Origin: Streptococcus pseudopneumoniae ATCC BAA-960 = CCUG 49455
GTDB taxonomy: Bacteria > Bacillota > Bacilli > Lactobacillales > Streptococcaceae
NCBI RefSeq assembly: GCF_002087075.1
Contig: NZ_MWSM01000040.1
Location: 32,586-59,289 of the forward strand
Length of the DNA: 26,704 nt
Reading direction: 5' to 3'
The translations under genes and the position numbers were made by a program. The notes beneath the pieces are model-generated. The model was given only the letters and a program-made list of their open reading frames with translations. It did not search any database and was not told where the DNA came from. Positions 1 to 8,264 of this stretch are shown here, piece by piece. Positions within the stretch are counted from its first letter, which is position 1; each line of letters opens with the position of its first letter.

Positions 1-85
1 GTCAGTCTTATCTACAACCTTAAAGCAGTGCTTTTAGTAACCTGCGGCTAGCTTCCTAGTTTGCTCTTTGATTTTCATTAAGTAT
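1..85 (+). repeat. BOX element, left end cut by window
   Basis: The boxB-like part (GTCAGTCTTATCTACAACCT, then an imperfect inverted repeat around AAAGCAGTGCTTTT) is followed by boxC (CCTGCGGCTAGCTTCCTAG to CATTAAGTAT). The boxA part would lie left of the window. It shares long identical blocks with the copies at 4674, 8066 and 13825. It lies just downstream of the terminator of the ABC exporter operon. Confidence 0.85.
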
Positions 86-116
86 TACAGTGAACAATTT
101 TTCTAGCTATTGTAAC

Positions 117-144
117 AAAAAAGTCACCCGAAGGCAACTTTTTT
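117..144 (-). terminator. Rho-independent terminator of the ABC exporter operon
   Basis: On the minus strand this reads as a 12-bp stem (AAAAAAGTTGCC / GGTGACTTTTTT) closed by a UUCG tetraloop and ending in six T. Two of the pairs are G-U and hold only on the minus strand; on the plus strand they become C-A mismatches. The hairpin is therefore strand specific. It lies 28 bases after the stop codon of the second exporter gene. Confidence 0.9.
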
Positions 145-172
145 CGTCCATAAACTTTCAAAAGAGAATGGC

Positions 173-1921
173 TTATTCAGAGCTAAAAGCTGCTGCTTGC
201 TGCATTTGGTAATACTTACCCTTTCTAGCCATGAGATCCTGATGATTGCCATGCTCCACGATGTCGCCATCTACCAAGACAAGAATCAAATCCGCATCCT
301 GAATGGTTGACAAACGGTGGGCGATGATAAAGCTTGTGCGCCCCTTCATGAGTTTTGCAAAGGCATCCTGTACTAGCACTTCTGTCCGTGTATCGATGGA
401 GGAAGTTGCCTCGTCTAAGATAAGAATCTTTGGAATATCCAAAAAGACTCGCGCTATAGTCAAGAGCTGGGTCTGACCGACAGAGAGAGATTCTCCTGCA
501 TTTTCTAACTTGGTATCGTATCCCTGTGGCAACTGTTGGATGAAAAAATCTGCATTGGCTGCTTTGGCAGCAGCAATCACCTGCTCCCGACTGGCTTCAG
601 GATTTCCAAAAGCAATATTGTCATGAATGGTTCCTTGCTTGAGCCAGGTTTCTTGGAGCACCATGCCAAACTGCTGTCTCAATGATACTAGGGTATAATC
701 ATAAATGGATTGCCCATCCAGCAAGATATCTCCTGAGTTAATAGGATAGAAACGCATAAGAAGATTGATAAGGGTTGATTTTCCTGCACCTGTCGGACCA
801 ACGATGGCTACCTTGCTACCAGCTGGAATATCAATAGATAAATCCTTAATCAAAATCTTTTCAGGATGGTAACCAAAAGAGACATGTTTAAAGGAAATAG
901 CTCCCTTAACTTGGTCACTGGTCAAGACTTCCTTGCCTGTTTCAGCAACCTCAGGACTTTCTAAGACAGCATAGACGCGCTCTGCGCAAGCCAGAGCACT
1001 TTGCAACTCAGCTAGCACTGAAGAAATATCGTTAAAGGGCTTGGTATACTGTTGGACATAGTTCAAAAAAGTCACTAAACGCCCAATGGTCAAGGTTGAC
1101 CCCATCATGATACGATAAGCTCCTACTCCAGCTAGAATCGCATAAATGAGCGCATTGACAAAGCGAGTCGAAGGATTGACCGTTGAAGAATAAAAGATGG
1201 CCGACTGCGAATAGCCTGCGTAGTTGTCATTAGCCTCACACAGTCTTTTGATAAACTCTACCTGAGCATTAAAGGACTGGATAATGGTCTGCTGGCTAAG
1301 CGATTCTTCAATCAACTGAGTTTGAGTCCCTCTGGTCTCTGTTTGCTTCTGGAAGAGATGATAGGAGCGTTTGGCAATAAATCGTGAGATTACCATAGAC
1401 AGTGGCGTCAACAGCAAAACCATGAGGGTCATAAGGAGATGAATTTGGAGCATGGCTAGAATACTAACCAAAATCATCAAAACACCAATGAAAAATTGGT
1501 TAAAAATCATGGTCAAGCCAGCTGCCAACTGTTCTATGTCTGTGGTTACCCGACTGACCATCTCTCCACTTCCTTGCCGATCCACGAAAGCAATCGGTAA
1601 CCGATGGAGCTTATAAATGATTCGCTCTCGCAAGTCTCTGGTATAAGAGAAGATTAGGCGATTATAAAGAAGAGGATTGGCCCATTGTACCAGAGTATTT
1701 CCTATAACTACCAAGATCATCTGGAGAAAAATCTGCCAAAAAACTGGTGAAGAACCAGCCACTAGAACTTGGTCTATGACCTGCCCAATCAGAATAGGTA
1801 GGTAGATTGATAAGGCAACCTGGGCAATAGTTCCTAGAAAGGCTAGAAAAAGAAGGAAGGGATGACTTGCAAGGTCTTTAGCCAAACGTGTGAACGTCTG
1901 GTTTGCAGTTTGTCGTCTCAT
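173..1921 (-). CDS. ABC exporter half-transporter, catalytic-site subunit
   Basis: A 582-residue membrane-ATPase fusion of the ABC-B exporter type: six predicted membrane helices in residues ~20-310, then a nucleotide-binding domain. Walker A is GPTGAGKS (375-382), Walker B ILILDE with the catalytic Glu at 504, and the switch His is 535 (IIAHRLSTI). The signature is LSVGQ (479-483) instead of LSGGQ. The start at 1921 is chosen over the longer frame (1951) because AAGGAGG lies a few bases upstream of it and it begins 1 base after the stop of the partner gene, so the two are translationally coupled. With the 1923-3647 product it should form a heterodimer of the LmrCD/BmrCD/PatAB kind. The substrate cannot be read from the sequence; a drug, lipid or peptide is possible. 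Confidence 0.9.
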   Translation of the reverse strand: MRRQTANQTFTRLAKDLASHPFLLFLAFLGTIAQVALSIYLPILIGQVIDQVLVAGSSPVFWQIFLQMILVVIGNTLVQWANPLLYNRLIFSYTRDLRERIIYKLHRLPIAFVDRQGSGEMVSRVTTDIEQLAAGLTMIFNQFFIGVLMILVSILAMLQIHLLMTLMVLLLTPLSMVISRFIAKRSYHLFQKQTETRGTQTQLIEESLSQQTIIQSFNAQVEFIKRLCEANDNYAGYSQSAIFYSSTVNPSTRFVNALIYAILAGVGAYRIMMGSTLTIGRLVTFLNYVQQYTKPFNDISSVLAELQSALACAERVYAVLESPEVAETGKEVLTSDQVKGAISFKHVSFGYHPEKILIKDLSIDIPAGSKVAIVGPTGAGKSTLINLLMRFYPINSGDILLDGQSIYDYTLVSLRQQFGMVLQETWLKQGTIHDNIAFGNPEASREQVIAAAKAANADFFIQQLPQGYDTKLENAGESLSVGQTQLLTIARVFLDIPKILILDEATSSIDTRTEVLVQDAFAKLMKGRTSFIIAHRLSTIQDADLILVLVDGDIVEHGNHQDLMARKGKYYQMQQAAAFSSE

Positions 1922-1922
1922 A

Positions 1923-3647
1923 CTATCCCTCCTTTCCATGTTGGGATGCATTGATTTCGCGATAGACTTGACTGGATTTCATCAAGTCCTCGTGCTTGCC
2001 GATAGCTAGGAGCTCTCCTTTTTCTAAGAGTAGAATCTGGTCAGCCATCTGTAAAGTCAATGTTCTTTGAGAAATCAAGATTAAGCTCGTGTTAGGCAGA
2101 TTTTCTCGAATAGCTTTCAAGAGCTTAGACTCGGTAATGATGTCCAGTGCTGAGGTCGCATCATCTAGGATGAGAAATGGAACTTGGCGCAAGACTGCAC
2201 GTGCGATAGACAGCCTTTGTTTTTGTCCACCTGAAAAATTTCGACCACCTGCCTCAACTAGGGCATCCAAAAGTCCTTCCTTTTCACTGACAAAATCCTT
2301 AGCTTGCGCAATCTCCAAGGCCTGCCAGAGTTCTTGGTCAGATACTTCTTGATGTAAACCTAGAGTCAAGTTAGAACGAATGGTTCCCTTAAAGAGTTCG
2401 ACTTTTTGGGGCACATAGGCAATCCAAGACCGCCACTGTTCAAGATTGAGAGGACTAGTTCCATCTCGATAAAGGTCTATGCTCCCCTTGTCTGCTGGGT
2501 AAAGTCCAAGGATGACTTGCACCAAGCTTGATTTACCAGAACCTGTCCCTCCGATGATACCAAGGATTTGCCCTTGCTTCATATCAAAGGAAATGTCTCT
2601 CAGAGAAGGCTGGGCCGCATCAGGATAGGTAAAAGTCAATTCTTGGACTTGTAAAACCCGACCACTGGTAACTTGCTTTTGTTCTAATTCTGAATGGATG
2701 TTTTCGGGAGATTCCTCAAAGACCTCCTCGATTCGCTTAGCTGAGATGTAGGACTGGTTGAGGGAATTGATCAGCATGGCTAGCTTGACCAATTCCACCA
2801 AAATCTGTAAGAGGTAATTGATAAGAGCAATAAGAGCACCTTGACTGAGCACTCCTCCTTGAATTGAAATATAGCCTTGCCAGATAATAACGAGAAGAGT
2901 TCCATTGACAATCAGATAGGTCAGAGGTGTTAATAAACTAGACCAGAAACCTGTCTTTTCTTGTAATCTAGCATAAACTTGGTTAAGGGTTTGAAAAATC
3001 TGTAACTCTCGTTTTTCTTGACCAAAAGCACGAATAACCCGCATCCCTTGCAATTGCTGGCGCGTTTCCTGAACCAGTTGGTCCGTTTTCTTTCTGAGAC
3101 TACTGTAGAGAGGATTGACCAATCGAGATAACCCTACAATGACAATGGTCAAAATGGCAACCATGACTAAAAACCAGAAAGTCAACTCAGCTGAGATTCG
3201 ATAAGCCATAAAAATGGCACCAAAAACGATAATGGGCGCTCGCAAAAAGAGACGCAGGAATTGATTGATACCAGTCTGAATCTGGTAGGTATCCGAAGTC
3301 AAGCGAGTGACCAAACTAGAAGTTGTCAGACGGTCTCTGCTGTCCTTGGACAAGGAAAGAATATGACGATAAAGATCGTTTGTCAATTCCTTAGCAAAGC
3401 CTACTGCTGCCTTTGCTGAGTAAAATTGAGCTATCAAGGCCACTAAAACGCCAATTACTGCAAAGATAAGGAGCAGGCCAATCTGCATCCAGAGATGACC
3501 TTGATCTCCCTGAGGTAAAGATTGGTCAACAATCCCAGCAATCACCATGGGAACCAAGAGCTCAAAAACAGCTTCTAACAGCTTGAACAAGGGGGCTAAA
3601 ATTGATTCCTTGATGTAGGGTTTGAAGTAAGATAATAGGTGTTTCAT
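1923..3647 (-). CDS. ABC exporter half-transporter, degenerate-site subunit
   Basis: A 574-residue ABC-B half-transporter with membrane helices in residues ~15-300 and a nucleotide-binding domain from ~330. Walker A is GGTGSGKS (366-373) and the signature FSGGQ (471-475) is functional-looking. Walker B is LILDD, with Asp 496 where the catalytic Glu should be, and the switch His is replaced by Gln 527 (ISQRTLTL). It is the first gene of a two-gene operon, preceded by GAAGGG four bases before the ATG. Its degenerate residues complement those of the downstream gene, as in asymmetric heterodimeric exporters. The cargo is unknown. Confidence 0.9.
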   Translation of the reverse strand: MKHLLSYFKPYIKESILAPLFKLLEAVFELLVPMVIAGIVDQSLPQGDQGHLWMQIGLLLIFAVIGVLVALIAQFYSAKAAVGFAKELTNDLYRHILSLSKDSRDRLTTSSLVTRLTSDTYQIQTGINQFLRLFLRAPIIVFGAIFMAYRISAELTFWFLVMVAILTIVIVGLSRLVNPLYSSLRKKTDQLVQETRQQLQGMRVIRAFGQEKRELQIFQTLNQVYARLQEKTGFWSSLLTPLTYLIVNGTLLVIIWQGYISIQGGVLSQGALIALINYLLQILVELVKLAMLINSLNQSYISAKRIEEVFEESPENIHSELEQKQVTSGRVLQVQELTFTYPDAAQPSLRDISFDMKQGQILGIIGGTGSGKSSLVQVILGLYPADKGSIDLYRDGTSPLNLEQWRSWIAYVPQKVELFKGTIRSNLTLGLHQEVSDQELWQALEIAQAKDFVSEKEGLLDALVEAGGRNFSGGQKQRLSIARAVLRQVPFLILDDATSALDIITESKLLKAIRENLPNTSLILISQRTLTLQMADQILLLEKGELLAIGKHEDLMKSSQVYREINASQHGKEG

Positions 3648-3677
3648 AAATCCCTTCTATTCATATTCTAGAAATGA

Positions 3678-3701
3678 AGAAAGTGGGAAGCCCCACTCTC
3701 T
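3678..3701 (-). terminator. Probable terminator or attenuator after msrAB
   Basis: On the minus strand there is a 10-bp stem (AGAGAGTGGG / CCCACTTTCT, one G-U pair) with a GCTT loop, followed by the interrupted T run TTCATTTC. It sits 3 bases past the msrAB stop and 30 bases before the ABC exporter start. The weak T tract suggests some read-through into the exporter genes. Confidence 0.65.
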
Positions 3702-3704
3702 GTT

Positions 3705-4643
3705 TTATTTGTTTAAGTAAGGCAATAGATAGCCATATCCTGCTTTTTCCATCTCATCCTTGGCCACAAAGCGTAAAGAAGCAGAATTGATACAGTAACG
3801 GAGGCCGCCTAACTCCCGCGGTCCATCTGTGAAAACATGACCCAAGTGAGCGCTGCCTGAACGAGAACGAACTTCAATTCGCTCCATTCCATGGCTCAGA
3901 TCCTTGTAATAATGAATCAACTCTTTGGAAATCGGACGGCTAAAACTTGGCCAACCACAACCTGAAGCAAACTTATCCTTGGCAAAAAAGAGTGGCTCAC
4001 CCGTCGTAATATCTACATAAATCCCCTCTTCAAAGGTTTGGTCATAGGCATTGGTAAATGGAGCCTCTGTAGCAGCTTCTTGTGTGACACGATAAGACTC
4101 TTCAGATAGACTGGCCTTTAACACTTCTTGGCTAGGCTTTTCATAGTTTGCTGCATCAATCAATGGCTTATCAGCATCGGTCACATCGATATGACAGTAA
4201 CCTGAAGGATTCTTCCTGAGATAATCTTGGTGGTAGTCTTCAGCCAGAATGTAGTGGCGTAATTGCTCCACTTCTACTGCAATCTTTCGACCCAGCATGC
4301 GTTCCTGCTCCTGTACCACTGTGTAGATAGCTGGCAAATCTGCTTCATCCTGATAATAAATCCCAGTTCGATATTGGCGACCACGGTCATTCCCTTGTTG
4401 ATTGATAGATAGAGGATCGATAACTCGGAAATAATAAAGTAAAATCTCTCTGAGTGACACTTCCTTCTCATCGTAAATCACTTGGACCGTTTCTGCATGG
4501 TCTGTTTCCTTGAGCAACTGGTAATTGGTCGTTTCGACTTGACCATTAGCGTAGCCAACACTGGTTTCTAGCACTCCAGAAATGCGTGAAAAATATTCCT
4601 CTAGGCCCCAAAAACAACCACCTGCTAGATAAATTTCTGCCAT
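3705..4643 (-). CDS. msrAB: Peptide methionine sulfoxide reductase MsrA/MsrB fusion
   Basis: Repairs both stereoisomers of methionine sulfoxide in proteins. The MsrA domain is N-terminal (residues ~1-155), with the catalytic Cys10 in GGCFWG and a likely resolving Cys150. The MsrB domain (~175-310) has Cys229 in SGCGWPSFS and the catalytic Cys284 in RYCINS, with the substrate-site [10 protein letters not shown]. The CxxC zinc pairs of zinc-type MsrB proteins are absent. There is no signal peptide or membrane helix, so at 312 residues it is the cytosolic fusion (the pneumococcal MsrAB2 type) rather than the exported paralogue. An AAGGAG site precedes the ATG. A BOX element begins only 30 bases upstream, leaving little room for a separate promoter. 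Confidence 0.95.
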   Translation of the reverse strand: MAEIYLAGGCFWGLEEYFSRISGVLETSVGYANGQVETTNYQLLKETDHAETVQVIYDEKEVSLREILLYYFRVIDPLSINQQGNDRGRQYRTGIYYQDEADLPAIYTVVQEQERMLGRKIAVEVEQLRHYILAEDYHQDYLRKNPSGYCHIDVTDADKPLIDAANYEKPSQEVLKASLSEESYRVTQEAATEAPFTNAYDQTFEEGIYVDITTGEPLFFAKDKFASGCGWPSFSRPISKELIHYYKDLSHGMERIEVRSRSGSAHLGHVFTDGPRELGGLRYCINSASLRFVAKDEMEKAGYGYLLPYLNK

Positions 4644-4673
4644 CTTTATTTCTCCTTTATCACGTTTTTAACT

Positions 4674-4834
4674 AATACTCTTCGAAAATCTCTTCAAACC
4701 ACGTCAGCTCACATCTGCAACCTCAAAACAGTATTTTGAGCTGACTTCTTCAGTTCTATCCACAACCTCAAAACACTGTTTTGAGCAGCCTGCGGCTAAC
4801 TTCCTAGTTTGCTCTTTGATTTTCATTGAGTATA
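4674..4834 (+). repeat. BOX element between thrB and msrAB
   Basis: About 161 bases. A boxA start (TACTCTTCGAAAATCTCTTC, then CCACGTCAGCT) is missing its second half and is followed by two boxB-like modules (CAACCTCAAAACA, then AGTATTTTGAG or CTGTTTTGAG) and boxC ending CATTGAGTATA. In the full copy at 13825, the segment after the boxA start matches the well-known BOX-PCR primer site. It is oriented A to C on the plus strand, against the genes around it. Confidence 0.9.
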
Positions 4835-4847
4835 AACTTCTTTTCAC

Positions 4848-4889
4848 AAAAAGGATATGAAAGCCTCTGGTCAAGAGTTTCCCCATCCT
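4848..4889 (-). terminator. Probable terminator of hom-thrB
   Basis: On the minus strand AGGAT pairs with ATCCT, and inside it GAAACTCT pairs with AGAG plus TTTC across small internal loops. A run of five T follows. It lies 12 bases after the thrB stop. The stem is imperfect, hence the moderate confidence. Confidence 0.6.
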
Positions 4890-4901
4890 ATCTTCTATTC
4901 T

Positions 4902-5771
4902 TTATTTTGCTTCTACACGGACACCTTGGGTATCAACTCTCAAGTCATGCAGTTTTCCTTTGAAAGGTTGCTTTTCCAATTCTGCCTTAATTGTTGGCAT
5001 CTTGTCATGAGAAGCCAGAACCATAACTGTCGGCCCAGCACCAGAAAGGTAGGTTGCATAGGCTCCATTTTCTTTGGTCACTTGCTTAATCATCGCAAAT
5101 TCTCTTACCAAGTCCTGACGATAGCGCTCATGGAAGAGGTCTCCCTCGATTGCTTGCCCAGCGGTCACCATGTCTCCTGCCAACAAGGCAGCAACCGCTA
5201 CATTGGCGATAGAACTTGCAGCAACAGCTTCCTTATAAGACAATTTTTTAGGCAAGACACTACGGCTGTCGCGAGTACGTAATTCATAGTTTGGAATGTA
5301 AGCTAGAAAATCACACTCTGGAAAGTCTGCTACGATAGCAGAGACTTGCCCTTCAACAGAACTTGCAATAACGAGATTACCATAAATGGCTGGAGCCACA
5401 TTATCAGGGTGTCCTTCAATCTTGGTCGCTAACTGCAATTTTTCATGATCAGACAAGTCGAGTTTCCCCAATTGGTTGGCTAGTTCAATCCCAGCCACAA
5501 TAACTGAGCTGGAAGAACCCAAACCACGCGCCAAGGGAACATCACTGGTCATTTTCAAGCGTCTAGGTTTCAAATCTGGTACAATTTGCAAAGCGATTTT
5601 GAGCAAGAGATTACGCTCATCATGTGGAATCCATTTGCCAATCTGGTGTTCAATCAACCACTCATCTCCTTCTTCGCAGACCTCAATTTGAAGATACTTG
5701 GTTACAGCTACACCGACCGAGTCAAAACCTGGCCCGATATTGGCACTGGTTGCAGGTACAATAATCTTCAT
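4902..5771 (-). CDS. thrB: Homoserine kinase
   Basis: Phosphorylates homoserine to O-phosphohomoserine with ATP, the step before threonine synthase. The 289-residue length is normal for the GHMP kinase family. The ATP loop is [11 protein letters not shown] (79-89); [10 protein letters not shown] (119-128) and the C-terminal [10 protein letters not shown] are the other family motifs. Near the start, [15 protein letters not shown] (6-20) is the substrate-binding segment. It begins 1 base after the hom stop, so the two form an operon and are probably translationally coupled. Threonine synthase is not in the window. Confidence 0.97.
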   Translation of the reverse strand: MKIIVPATSANIGPGFDSVGVAVTKYLQIEVCEEGDEWLIEHQIGKWIPHDERNLLLKIALQIVPDLKPRRLKMTSDVPLARGLGSSSSVIVAGIELANQLGKLDLSDHEKLQLATKIEGHPDNVAPAIYGNLVIASSVEGQVSAIVADFPECDFLAYIPNYELRTRDSRSVLPKKLSYKEAVAASSIANVAVAALLAGDMVTAGQAIEGDLFHERYRQDLVREFAMIKQVTKENGAYATYLSGAGPTVMVLASHDKMPTIKAELEKQPFKGKLHDLRVDTQGVRVEAK

Positions 5772-5772
5772 C

Positions 5773-7059
5773 TTATTCTCCTAGCACCTTGAAGGTATTC
5801 AAGAGGTCGAATTCTGAAACCTTCTTCAATTCAGCTGAGACATTTTCAAGCTGGGCTTTATTAATCTTGTGTGTGATGATAACGACACGCGCCTTGTCAC
5901 CCTCTTTGCCATCTTGAAGGATTTGCTTAAAGGAAATATCTTGAGCATTGAAGATTTCAGCCAACTTCAAGACCTGACCTTTTGAGTCTGGAGCCAAGAT
6001 TGAGAAATAGTAGTTTGCTTTGACATCTTCAGGATTTGCCAAGACCAAGTCACGGCTATATTCGTTGAAGTCTTTGCCAATAGTACCATCATTCAAACGA
6101 CGAACGATACGGACAATATCAGCTACAACACTTGTTGCAGTTGGTTTTTGACCCGCACCTGGTCCGTAGTACATAGACTCACCAATACCGATAGATTCTA
6201 CAAAGACAGCGTTCATTACGCCATTCACACTAGCAAGTGGGTGCGCTTTAGGTAGGAAGGTTGGAGTCACTTCTGCAGCAATACCTGAAGAAGTTTCCTC
6301 AATAGAACCAACCAATTTCACTACGTAACCAAGCTCTTGAGCTACAGCTACGTCTTCTGGTGTGATATTGCGGATTCCCTTGTGGGCTACATCATCAAAG
6401 GCAATCTTCATGCCAAAGGCAAATTGGCTCAAAATAACCATCTTGTAGGCTGCATCAATCCCATCTACGTCATTCGTCGGATCGCTTTCTGCAAATCCTA
6501 GACGTTGTGCTTCCGCAAGAGCATCATCGTAAGACCAGCCTTCTTCCACCATCTTGGTCACCATGAAGTTGGAAGTTCCGTTGACTACTCCAAGCACGCG
6601 CGTAATTTTATCAGAAGCCAAGGAATTTGCTAAAGTACGAAGAATTGGAATCCCACCAGCAACTGCTGCTTCGTAGTAAAGTGCTACCTTGTTAGCTTGA
6701 GCGATTTCTAGCAATTCTGCGCCATGGACAGCTAAAAGGTCCTTGTTAGCAGTAACAACGTGTTTTCCAGCTTCCAAGGCACGAGTGATAAAGGTTTTAG
6801 CAGGCTCAATACGCCCCATCAATTCCACTACGATAGTAATATCTTGGTCTGATAAAATATCATCCACATTGGTTACAAAGTTAAAGTCATTCCCTGCTGC
6901 AAGCAAGCGATTTTTTTCATCTTCATCCTTGACCAATACCTTAGCAACTTTGATATCTGAATGTGCTGATTGATTGATTTTTCCTCCATTTTCCTTTAGG
7001 AGGAAAGGCACACCACTTGCAACGGTACCAAATCCTAGTAAAGCAATTTTAACTGTCAT
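5773..7059 (-). CDS. hom: Homoserine dehydrogenase
   Basis: Reduces aspartate semialdehyde to homoserine with NAD(P)H, feeding threonine and methionine. The nucleotide-binding Rossmann motif is GFGTVASG (9-16). The catalytic lysines are Lys106 (TANKDLLA) and Lys206 (GIDAAYK), with EAAVAGGIP (130-138) between them. A C-terminal ACT domain (~345-428) would allow feedback control by threonine; this is inferred from the family. I place the start at 7059 (MTVKIALLG, 428 residues) instead of the open frame's 7092, because GAGGAG lies just upstream of it and the -10 box (7091-7096) overlaps the longer start. Confidence 0.96.
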   Translation of the reverse strand: MTVKIALLGFGTVASGVPFLLKENGGKINQSAHSDIKVAKVLVKDEDEKNRLLAAGNDFNFVTNVDDILSDQDITIVVELMGRIEPAKTFITRALEAGKHVVTANKDLLAVHGAELLEIAQANKVALYYEAAVAGGIPILRTLANSLASDKITRVLGVVNGTSNFMVTKMVEEGWSYDDALAEAQRLGFAESDPTNDVDGIDAAYKMVILSQFAFGMKIAFDDVAHKGIRNITPEDVAVAQELGYVVKLVGSIEETSSGIAAEVTPTFLPKAHPLASVNGVMNAVFVESIGIGESMYYGPGAGQKPTATSVVADIVRIVRRLNDGTIGKDFNEYSRDLVLANPEDVKANYYFSILAPDSKGQVLKLAEIFNAQDISFKQILQDGKEGDKARVVIITHKINKAQLENVSAELKKVSEFDLLNTFKVLGE

Positions 7060-7090
7060 CTTTATCTCCTCGAAATTTTCTAATATAGCC

Positions 7091-7099
7091 ATTATAACA
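7091..7099 (-). promoter_or_regulatory. Extended -10 promoter of hom-thrB
   Basis: On the minus strand this reads TGTTATAAT, a perfect extended -10 (TGnTATAAT). No good -35 is seen at 16-18 bases, which is usual for extended -10 promoters in streptococci. Transcription would start near 7084, about 25 bases before the hom ATG. Confidence 0.7.
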
Positions 7100-7149
7100 G
7101 AATTTTGTGAAAATTCCTATTATAGTAAATCACTATTTCAGTATAAAAA

Positions 7150-7172
7150 GAAAAAACGAATCAGACGATTCG
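7150..7172 (-). terminator. Terminator after mecA
   Basis: On the minus strand CGAATC-GTCT-GATTCG forms a 6-bp stem with a four-base loop, followed by TTTTTTCTTTTT. It lies about 40 bases after the mecA stop and just upstream of the hom promoter. Confidence 0.75.
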
Positions 7173-7209
7173 CTCTTCTTAAAATCTGAAAATAGCTTTC
7201 CAGAAAGGA

Positions 7210-7947
7210 TTAGCCGATTTTTTGCAGATTGAGCACTGCATCGTGACTCATCAAGACTTGACCATACTCTTGTAAGACTGAGCGACTGATATCACTATCG
7301 TCTGCAAACTCGCGCATACGGGCCAACAGCCAAGCTGGATATGGACTTGGATGATTTTCAATATCCACTAAAATGGTCAAATAATAGCGCTCATTCATCT
7401 TGTAGAGTTCAGAAGTTTCCATCTCAAAAGTCACTGTCTTAGCAAAAGCCACCAAGTCAGCCAACTTAGCAAAAGAAAGGATGTAGTAGATGTAAGGTTC
7501 TTTCTTACTCTCAGCTTCTTGTTCAGCCTGCTCCTGCTCTTCTTCCTTGGCTTCGACTTGCTCTAAAGATTGAATCGCTTCGATATCATCCTTAGTTTTG
7601 TCTGCGATGCTCTTTTCTAAGGTTTTAATAAACTCATCTGGCGACATTTGAGCCAATTCTTCCATATCTGGTAAATCCGATAAATCTTCAAAATCTAGAT
7701 TTTGGTCAATCTTTGATTTGGTTACAAAGACATCAACCTTATCAGGTTTTGGAGTCACACGGAAGCTCAACATACCTGTATCTAGAAAGCTATCAGGCAT
7801 CTCTAACTCATCCAAGATAGCATAAAAAAACTCTTCTGTTTTTTCTTGAGGGACAAGAAAGTCAGCAATCTCCATGCCACGATCCATCAAATCCTCTAAA
7901 GACATCGTGATTTTCAAAGTTGTATCACTAATTTGTTTCATTTTCAT
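7210..7947 (-). CDS. mecA: Adaptor protein MecA for the ClpCP protease
   Basis: MecA delivers substrates to ClpC-ClpP; in streptococci it is linked to turnover of the competence regulator ComX. The 245-residue protein has the family layout: an N-terminal substrate-binding part (MKMKQISDTTLKI, then EDLMDRGMEIADFL), a very acidic Glu/Gln-rich linker (~115-148), and a C-terminal ClpC-binding domain from ~150 (YIYYILSF). The start is set at 7947 rather than 7962 because a GAGG site lies upstream of MKMKQ and the family begins there. It is a single-gene transcription unit with its own promoter (7979-8007) and terminator. Confidence 0.95.
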   Translation of the reverse strand: MKMKQISDTTLKITMSLEDLMDRGMEIADFLVPQEKTEEFFYAILDELEMPDSFLDTGMLSFRVTPKPDKVDVFVTKSKIDQNLDFEDLSDLPDMEELAQMSPDEFIKTLEKSIADKTKDDIEAIQSLEQVEAKEEEQEQAEQEAESKKEPYIYYILSFAKLADLVAFAKTVTFEMETSELYKMNERYYLTILVDIENHPSPYPAWLLARMREFADDSDISRSVLQEYGQVLMSHDAVLNLQKIG

Positions 7948-7978
7948 TGCTAGTAACCTCATACTTTCAGTTCTATCT

Positions 7979-8007
7979 ATTATACTAGATTTTTACGATT
8001 TTATCAA
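7979..8007 (-). promoter_or_regulatory. Sigma-70 type promoter of mecA
   Basis: On the minus strand TTGATA (8007-8002), a 17-base spacer and TATAAT (7984-7979) form a near-consensus promoter. The transcript would begin about 25 bases before the mecA ATG. The 7963-8264 gap otherwise holds a BOX element and the tarQ terminator; nothing else was found in it. Confidence 0.85.
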
Positions 8008-8065
8008 AAGAAGGCTCCTCTGTCGGGATAGATTTTCCCTAGGGTAACTTCTGTAGAAGACTCTA

Positions 8066-8178
8066 ATACTCTTCGAAAATCTCTTAAAACCACGTCAGCT
8101 CTATCTGCAACCTCAAAACAGTGTTTTGAGCAACCTGCGGCTAGCTTCCTAGTTTGCTTTTTGATTTTCATTGAGTAT
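8066..8178 (+). repeat. BOX element between tarQ and mecA
   Basis: About 113 bases. A truncated boxA start (TACTCTTCGAAAATCTCTT, then CCACGTCAGCT) is joined to a partial boxB (CAACCTCAAAACAGTGTTTT) and boxC ending CATTGAGTATA. It is the shortest complete copy in the window and lacks the CTTGCCGTAGG part of boxA. It sits between the tarQ terminator and the mecA promoter. Confidence 0.9.
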
Positions 8179-8204
8179 AAAAGAAAATTTCTGCAGACAG
8201 ATAG

Positions 8205-8248
8205 AAAAAGGTCTTCAAAATCAAACTTCTTGTTCGACTTTGAAGACC
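8205..8248 (-). terminator. Terminator of the teichoic acid cluster
   Basis: GGTCTTCAAA (8210-8219) pairs with TTTGAAGACC (8239-8248), with two further pairs inside past an A-C mismatch. On the minus strand the stem is followed by TTTTTCTAT. It lies 17 bases after the tarQ stop. Confidence 0.85.
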
Positions 8249-8264
8249 TAATACATCAGAAAGC

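Noticed and set aside
4674..4834. Repeat considered as a RUP element or CRISPR-like array
   Set aside because: The boxA part shared with the 13825 copy corresponds to the BOX primer site, and the copies are dispersed, not tandem with spacers.
4704..4886. 60-codon open frame on the minus strand
   Set aside because: It lies almost entirely inside a BOX repeat and the thrB terminator, has no ribosome binding site and no conserved features.
4857..5282. 141-codon open frame on the plus strand
   Set aside because: Antisense to thrB; its composition (Cys/His-rich, no domain) is typical of a shadow frame.
7060..7209. Searched for a T-box or other leader regulating hom-thrB
   Set aside because: The leader is only about 25 bases, with no room for a riboswitch or T-box.
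8037..8044. CCCTAGGG palindrome upstream of the mecA promoter, considered as an operator
   Set aside because: Only 8 bases, a single copy and no match to a regulator site I know.
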